From Pseudomonadota bacterium (GTDB lineage: Bacteria > Pseudomonadota > Gammaproteobacteria > Xanthomonadales > Rhodanobacteraceae): a DNA stretch of 36,953 nucleotides. The stretch lies in assembly GCA_021793575.1 (NCBI GenBank), contig JAJYSM010000030.1:1-36953 (forward strand). Reading direction: 5' to 3'. Shown piece after piece: positions 32,490 to 36,953 of the stretch. The notes beneath the pieces were generated by a model that made no database searches, was not told the DNA's origin, and saw only the letters and a program-made list of their open reading frames with translations. A program made the position numbers and the translations under genes. Numbering within the stretch: the first letter of the stretch is position 1; every line of letters begins with the position of its first letter.

Positions 32490-33494
32490 ATGCCCATGCA
32501 ACTGGTTTGTCCTGCTGGCAACCTGCCGGCGCTGCAAGCAGCGATCGACGCCGGCGCCGATGCGGTCTACGCAGGCTTGCGCGATCAGACCAACGCGCGC
32601 GCCTTCCCCGGACTGAACTTCGATGACGCGGAGTTGCGCGCCGGCATGGCCTACGCGCATCAGCGCGGGCGGCAGGTCTATCTGGCGCTGAACACCTACC
32701 CTGACAGCGCGCGGATGAGCCAGTGGTATGCGGCGGTGGACAAGGCGGCCGAGTTCGGCTGCGACGCGATCATCGCCGCCGAGCTGGCGGTGCTCGATTA
32801 CGCCGCGCGCACGCATCCGGCGATGAAACGGCATCTGTCGGTGCAGGGTTCGGCCACCACCGCCGCGGCGCTGCGCTACATGCACGAACGCTTTGGCATC
32901 AGCCGCGCGGTGCTGCCGCGGGTGTTGTCGATCCAGCAGGTGGAGCGCCTGTGCGAAGGCTCGCCGGTGCCGCTGGAAGTGTTCGCGTTCGGCAGCCTGT
33001 GCATCATGGTCGAGGGGCGCTGCCAGCTGTCCAGCTACGTCACCGGCGCTTCGCCGAACCGCCAGGGCGTGTGCTCGCCGGCGAAGTTCGTGCGCTGGGA
33101 AGAACACGCCGACGGCCGTCGCAGCGTGCGCCTGAACCACGTGCTGATCGACCGCTTCGAGCCGCAGGAACCGGCCGGCTATCCGACCGTGTGCAAGGGC
33201 CGCTTCGAGGTCGGCGGCGAGATCTTCCACGCGCTGGAGGAGCCGACCAGCCTCAACACGCTGGAGCTGCTGCCGCGCCTGGCGCAAGCCGGCGTGGCGG
33301 CGCTGAAGATCGAGGGCCGCCAGCGCGGCGTGGCTTATGTCGGCTCGGTCACCCGCACCTGGCGCGCGGCGCTGGACCGCTACCGCGACGCGCCCGCCAG
33401 CTGGAGCCTGCAGCCGGGCTGGCAGCCGTCGTTGGCGCAGCATGCCGAAGGTCACCAGACCACGCTCGGCCCCTACCACCGCGCCTGGCATTGA
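32490..33494 (+). CDS. ubiU: UbiU: oxygen-independent ubiquinone hydroxylation subunit
   Basis: A U32-peptidase-like protein that with UbiV hydroxylates the ubiquinone ring without oxygen, using prephenate as donor in E. coli. The 334-aa protein begins LVCPAGNLPALQAAIDAGADAVYAG. The four 4Fe-4S cysteines are C171, C178, C195 and C235 (GSLCIMVEGRC, RQGVCSP, PTVCKGR); counted from the internal ATG at 32496 they are 169, 176, 193 and 233, nearly the E. coli numbering, so either start is possible. It is 13 bases from ubiV on the same strand. ubiT, usually nearby, is not in the window. Confidence 0.93.
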   Translation: MPMQLVCPAGNLPALQAAIDAGADAVYAGLRDQTNARAFPGLNFDDAELRAGMAYAHQRGRQVYLALNTYPDSARMSQWYAAVDKAAEFGCDAIIAAELAVLDYAARTHPAMKRHLSVQGSATTAAALRYMHERFGISRAVLPRVLSIQQVERLCEGSPVPLEVFAFGSLCIMVEGRCQLSSYVTGASPNRQGVCSPAKFVRWEEHADGRRSVRLNHVLIDRFEPQEPAGYPTVCKGRFEVGGEIFHALEEPTSLNTLELLPRLAQAGVAALKIEGRQRGVAYVGSVTRTWRAALDRYRDAPASWSLQPGWQPSLAQHAEGHQTTLGPYHRAWH

Positions 33495-33507
33495 GAGGCT
33501 GACGAAC

Positions 33508-34386
33508 ATGCAACTGAGCCTGGGACCCCTGCAGTATTTCTGGCCGCGCGAACGCACGCTGGCGTTCTACCGCGAAGCCGCCGACTGGCCGGTGGAAATC
33601 ATCTATCTGGGCGAGACGGTGTGCAGCAAGCGGCGCGAGCTGGGCACACGCGACTGGATCGCGCTGGCCGAGGAGCTGGTCGGCAGCGGCAAGCAGATCG
33701 TGCTGTCGTCGCTGGCCCTGATCGAGGCCGAGTCGGAGCTGGGGGTGCTGAAGCGACTGGTCGGGCACGGCGGATTCTGGATCGAGGCGAACGACCTGTC
33801 GGCGGTGCAACTGTGCCGCGAGCAGGGTCTGCCATTTGTCGGCGGGCCCACGCTCAATATCTACAACCACCACGCCCTCGCCCTGCTGATGGACGACGGC
33901 CTGCGCCGCTGGGTGCCCGGCGTGGAGCAGGGCCATGTGCTGCTGCGCGAACTGCGCGAGGCGATGCAGGGCGCCCAGCGCAACATGCCGCAGCTGGAGC
34001 TGATCGCATTCGGCCGGCTGCCGCTGGCGTATTCGGCGCGCTGCTTCACCGCACGCGCGCTCGACGTGGCCAAGGATCAGTGCGATTTCCGCTGCATCGA
34101 ATACCCCGACGGCATGCCGCTGGCCACCCGCGAGGGCACCCCGTTCCTGCGCATCAATGGCATCCAGATCCAGGGCGAGGAAATCACCGATCTCGGCCCC
34201 GAGCTGCCCACCCTGCGCGAGCTGGGCGTGGACATCCTGCGGCTGTATCCGCAGCTCGACGGCATGGCCGAGGTGGTCGCGCATTTCGACGCCGCCCGCC
34301 GCGCGCCAGCGGCGCCATCGCGCATCGGCGCCCGCAACGGCTACTGGCACGGCGAGCCGGGCATGCAGCCAAGCAGCTTGGCGTAA
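33508..34386 (+). CDS. ubiV: UbiV: oxygen-independent ubiquinone hydroxylation subunit
   Basis: Partner of UbiU in the heterodimer that adds ring hydroxyls under anoxia. The 292-aa protein starts [12 protein letters not shown]. The four iron-sulfur cysteines are C39 (GETVCSKR), C179 (YSARCFTA), C192 and C196 ([11 protein letters not shown]), almost the same numbers as in E. coli UbiV. ATG 33508 follows GAGAGG. The C-terminal 25 residues are Ala/Pro/Arg-rich and probably disordered. Together with UbiD just upstream this makes a quinone-synthesis neighbourhood. Confidence 0.93.
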   Translation: MQLSLGPLQYFWPRERTLAFYREAADWPVEIIYLGETVCSKRRELGTRDWIALAEELVGSGKQIVLSSLALIEAESELGVLKRLVGHGGFWIEANDLSAVQLCREQGLPFVGGPTLNIYNHHALALLMDDGLRRWVPGVEQGHVLLRELREAMQGAQRNMPQLELIAFGRLPLAYSARCFTARALDVAKDQCDFRCIEYPDGMPLATREGTPFLRINGIQIQGEEITDLGPELPTLRELGVDILRLYPQLDGMAEVVAHFDAARRAPAAPSRIGARNGYWHGEPGMQPSSLA

Positions 34387-34472
34387 CCCACGCCCGGTAC
34401 GGTCTGGCGGCAGTGCGCCCGCCATGGCAGGCCGATCGTGTGCGTCGGCCGCGCGCCAGTATCATGCGCAGG

Positions 34473-36863
34473 ATGACCACCACCCGCCTCACCCTCAGTC
34501 AGCTTTCCAGCCTGCTCTTCCGCGCCTGCGATGCCCTGCGCAACAACATGGACGCCTCGGAGTACAAGGAATTCATTTTCGGCATGCTGTTCCTCAAACG
34601 GCTGTCGGATCTGTTCGATCAGGAGAGCGAGAAGATGGCGGCCGATCTGCGCCGGCGCGGCATGGCCGAAGCGGTCATCGCCGAGCATCTGGAAAGGTCG
34701 GATCAATACGACTTCTATGTGCCGGAAGAGTCGCGCTGGGCGCACATCCGGCATTTGAAAACCGACGTGGGCAGCGCGCTCAACACGGCGCTGCATGCGC
34801 TGGAAGACGCCAATATCGACCAGCTGCAGGACGTGCTGCAGCACATCAACTTCAATCGCAAGATCGGCCAGCGCGTGCTGGACGACGACACCCTGGCCGA
34901 TTTCATCCAGGTGTTCGAACACATCCCTCTGCGCGACGAGAACTTCGAGTTTCCCGACCTGCTCGGAGCGGCCTACGAATACCTGATCAAGTTTTTCGCC
35001 GACACGGCCGGCAAGAAGGCCGGCGAGTTCTACACCCCGGCCGAGGTGGTGCGCACACTGGTGGAGATCGTCGAGCCGCAACCCGGCATGAGCGTGTACG
35101 ACCCCACCTGCGGCTCCGGCGGCATGCTGATCCAGACCCGCGATTACATCCGCGAATGCGGCGGCGACCCGCGCGACCTTGCCTTGGCCGGGCAGGAAAG
35201 CATGGGCACCATCTGGTCGATCTGCAAGATGAACATGCTGCTGCACGACATCGCGCATGCCGACATCCGCCAGGAAGACACTCTGCGCAAACCGCAGCAC
35301 AAGAGCGAGGACGGCGAGCTGCAGCGCTACGACCGCGTACTCGCCAACCCGCCGTTCAGCCAGAACTATCTTCGCAAGGAAATCGACTACCCCGGCCGTT
35401 TCGCCGTGTGGCTGCCGGAGAAAGGCAAGAAGGCCGACCTGATGTTCGTGCAGCACATGCTGGCCGTGCTCAAGGCCGACGGCAAGCTGGCCACGGTGAT
35501 GCCGCACGGCGTGCTGTTCCGCGGTGGCGAGGAGCGCGAGGCGCGCCGGCACTTTATCGAGCATGGCTGGCTGGAGGCGATCATCGGCCTGCCGGCGGGC
35601 CTGTTCTACGGCACCGGCATCCCCGCCTGCGTGCTGGTGATGAACAAGCACGGTGCGCGCGAACGCCAGCACGTGGTGTTCATCAACGCCGACCGCGACT
35701 ACCGCGAAGGCAAGGCACAAAACCACCTGCGCGCCGAGGACATCTCGCGCATCGTGCATGCCTACCGCGTGCTCACCGGCGGCGAGGCCGAGGCATTGCC
35801 CGGCTACGGGCGGCGGGTGCCGGTCAGCGAGATCGAAGCGGAGGAGTTCAACTGCAACATCCGCCGCTACGTCGACAATGCGCCGGCGCCGGAGCCGCAC
35901 GATGTGCGCGCGCATCTGCACGGCGGCGTGCCGCTGGCCGAGGTCGAGGCGCTGGCGTACACCTGGCACAACTACCCGGGATTGCGTGCGCGCTGTTTCC
36001 AGCTACGCCCCGGCGCGACCGACTACGTGGACTTCACCCCCGCCATCACCGACCGCCGCGCCATCGCCGACCTCGTCAATCACGACGCCAGCGTGGCGCA
36101 GGCGCACGCTGCGTTCCTGGACACGCTGGAAAGCTGGTGGCGCGCGCAGGTGCGGCACATCGAGGCGCTGGCGCCGGTGCGCGATGCGCAAGGGCAGATC
36201 GTGGAACAGGGCAACGTCTACACGCTGCGCCGCACCCTGCTCGCCTCGATCGAGCCGGCGCTGGCCGGCACCACCCTGCTCACCGGCCACCAGATCCGCG
36301 GCGCGCTGGCGCGCTACTTCAGCGAGCTGAAGGCCGACCTGAAATCGGTGGCCGCCAGCGGCTGGGGCGCCGAGCTGATCCCCGACGCCGAGATCCTGCA
36401 AAGCCAGTTCCCCGACGTGCTGGCCGAGATGGAAAGTACCCGGCTGCGGCTGGCTGAACTGGCCGCGCTGTTCGCCGCCGCCGACGAGGAAGACTACGAA
36501 GACGAGGACGACACCGGCGTGCTGCCCGGCAGCGAGGTCAAGGCGCTCAAGGCCAGGCTGAAGGAGCTCAAGGGCAACGCCAAACTGGCGCGCCGCGATC
36601 CGGCGCTGGGCGATGCGGCCGCGCTGCTGCAGCAGGCTGCCGTGATCGATCAGCGGCTGGCGCGGCACAAGGCGCTGGAGGACGAGGCGAAGCGGCTCAA
36701 GGCCGAGCTGCGCGCCACCGAGAAGAAGCAGGACGAACTGGTCGCCGCCGCCCGCGCCAGGATCGACCGCGACGAAGCGCGCATGGTGATCCTGCAACGC
36801 CTGCATCGCCTGCTGATCGACACCTACCGCTCTCATCAAACATCACGTAAGCCGTTGATTTAA
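34473..36863 (+). CDS. hsdM: HsdM: type I restriction-modification methyltransferase subunit, 3' end altered
   Basis: The DNA adenine methyltransferase subunit of a type I system. The 796-aa frame begins [19 protein letters not shown], the usual N-terminus; an in-frame ATG at 34464 is possible. The helical N-domain (to ~165) is followed by [15 protein letters not shown] motif [10 protein letters not shown] and the catalytic NPPF motif in [13 protein letters not shown]-terminal extension (about 530-790) includes an acidic run EEDYEDEDD and coiled coil. Homologues usually continue after LLIDTYRSY for 50 or more residues; here TYRS is followed by HQTSRKPLI and a stop, so the end looks replaced. 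hsdS and hsdR are not in the window. Confidence 0.92.
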   Translation: MTTTRLTLSQLSSLLFRACDALRNNMDASEYKEFIFGMLFLKRLSDLFDQESEKMAADLRRRGMAEAVIAEHLERSDQYDFYVPEESRWAHIRHLKTDVGSALNTALHALEDANIDQLQDVLQHINFNRKIGQRVLDDDTLADFIQVFEHIPLRDENFEFPDLLGAAYEYLIKFFADTAGKKAGEFYTPAEVVRTLVEIVEPQPGMSVYDPTCGSGGMLIQTRDYIRECGGDPRDLALAGQESMGTIWSICKMNMLLHDIAHADIRQEDTLRKPQHKSEDGELQRYDRVLANPPFSQNYLRKEIDYPGRFAVWLPEKGKKADLMFVQHMLAVLKADGKLATVMPHGVLFRGGEEREARRHFIEHGWLEAIIGLPAGLFYGTGIPACVLVMNKHGARERQHVVFINADRDYREGKAQNHLRAEDISRIVHAYRVLTGGEAEALPGYGRRVPVSEIEAEEFNCNIRRYVDNAPAPEPHDVRAHLHGGVPLAEVEALAYTWHNYPGLRARCFQLRPGATDYVDFTPAITDRRAIADLVNHDASVAQAHAAFLDTLESWWRAQVRHIEALAPVRDAQGQIVEQGNVYTLRRTLLASIEPALAGTTLLTGHQIRGALARYFSELKADLKSVAASGWGAELIPDAEILQSQFPDVLAEMESTRLRLAELAALFAAADEEDYEDEDDTGVLPGSEVKALKARLKELKGNAKLARRDPALGDAAALLQQAAVIDQRLARHKALEDEAKRLKAELRATEKKQDELVAAARARIDRDEARMVILQRLHRLLIDTYRSHQTSRKPLI

Positions 36864-36884
36864 GCATTTTCCATACTCAAGCGA

Positions 36885-36953
36885 TCAGGCCACATGGACG
36901 AGCGCGAGGCCAAGTTGCCTGGCCTTGTGTTGAAGTGCGCGAAGCTGTTTGTC
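36885..36953 (-). mobile_element. Possible insertion-sequence end with transposase C-terminus
   Basis: On the minus strand an open frame enters from the window edge, encoding DKQLRALQHKARQLGLALV and a few more residues before TGA (36885-36887). The Lys/Gln/Ala-rich ending with LG.LV resembles C-termini of several transposase families. It lies just past the point where hsdM loses homology (about 36830), so an inserted element is plausible. The window is too short to name the family. Confidence 0.3.

Noticed and set aside
33621-36863. 1080-aa frame ending in HsdM
   Set aside because: Its first ~280 residues are an out-of-frame reading of ubiV; the HsdM N-terminus begins at 34473.

Overview
The window is about 37 kb of GC-rich chromosome from a gammaproteobacterium of the Xanthomonadales type (Rhodanobacteraceae or Xanthomonadaceae). 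Three things point there: glycolytic genes clustered as pyruvate kinase, a TonB-like protein and class I aldolase; high GC with many ATGA stop/start overlaps; and a 'GTGGGAGCGACTTCAGTCGCGA' REP element next to a REP-associated tyrosine transposase (RAYT). Azurin, oxygen-independent ubiquinone genes (ubiU/ubiV) and several FNR/Anr-like boxes suggest a facultative anaerobe or denitrifier such as Rhodanobacter. The genus is an inference.

Layout. 1-500: the 3' end of an outer-membrane barrel gene and its terminator. 667-3809 (-): pyruvate kinase, a TonB-C-like secreted protein, class I aldolase. 3874-9812 (-): an operon of DUF2892 membrane protein, lipoprotein adaptor, RND pump, OsmC-like protein and S1/P1 nuclease. 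It is divergent from an ArsR-family repressor (10110-10487) that keeps the two cysteines of the persulfide sensors SqrR/BigR/YgaV. 10657-11670 (+): GAPDH. 11.7-15.46 kb: an accessory island bounded by two 484-bp direct copies of a broken RAYT gene, holding fragments of a secreted Ig-like/metzincin protein and a Phd/VapC toxin-antitoxin pair. 15.49-16.65 kb: an FNR-type box, azurin, a terminator, and thiol peroxidase on the opposite strand.

16829-25824 (-): a complete Wsp surface-sensing operon in the order wspA-B-C-D-E-F-R, leading to a GGEEF diguanylate cyclase. An extra single-receiver gene follows whose phospho-acceptor Asp is replaced by Gly. 26360-31819 (+): a tight four-gene set (group II PLP decarboxylase, cysteine-synthase-like enzyme, short prephenate dehydrogenase, UbiD). 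31.8-32.0 kb: a large REP hairpin. 32018-34386: a 96-aa four-cysteine protein divergent from ubiU-ubiV, with an FNR-like box between them. 34473-36863: a type I methyltransferase gene (hsdM) whose 3' end looks replaced, followed by what may be an insertion-sequence end.

The most striking theme is a candidate anaerobic regulon. Good matches to TTGAT-N4-ATCAA lie upstream of azurin, ubiU/the four-cysteine protein, the decarboxylase-TyrA-UbiD operon and the persulfide-sensor-type repressor. This suggests that redox protein supply, quinone synthesis and an uncharacterised aromatic or amino-acid pathway respond together to oxygen loss.
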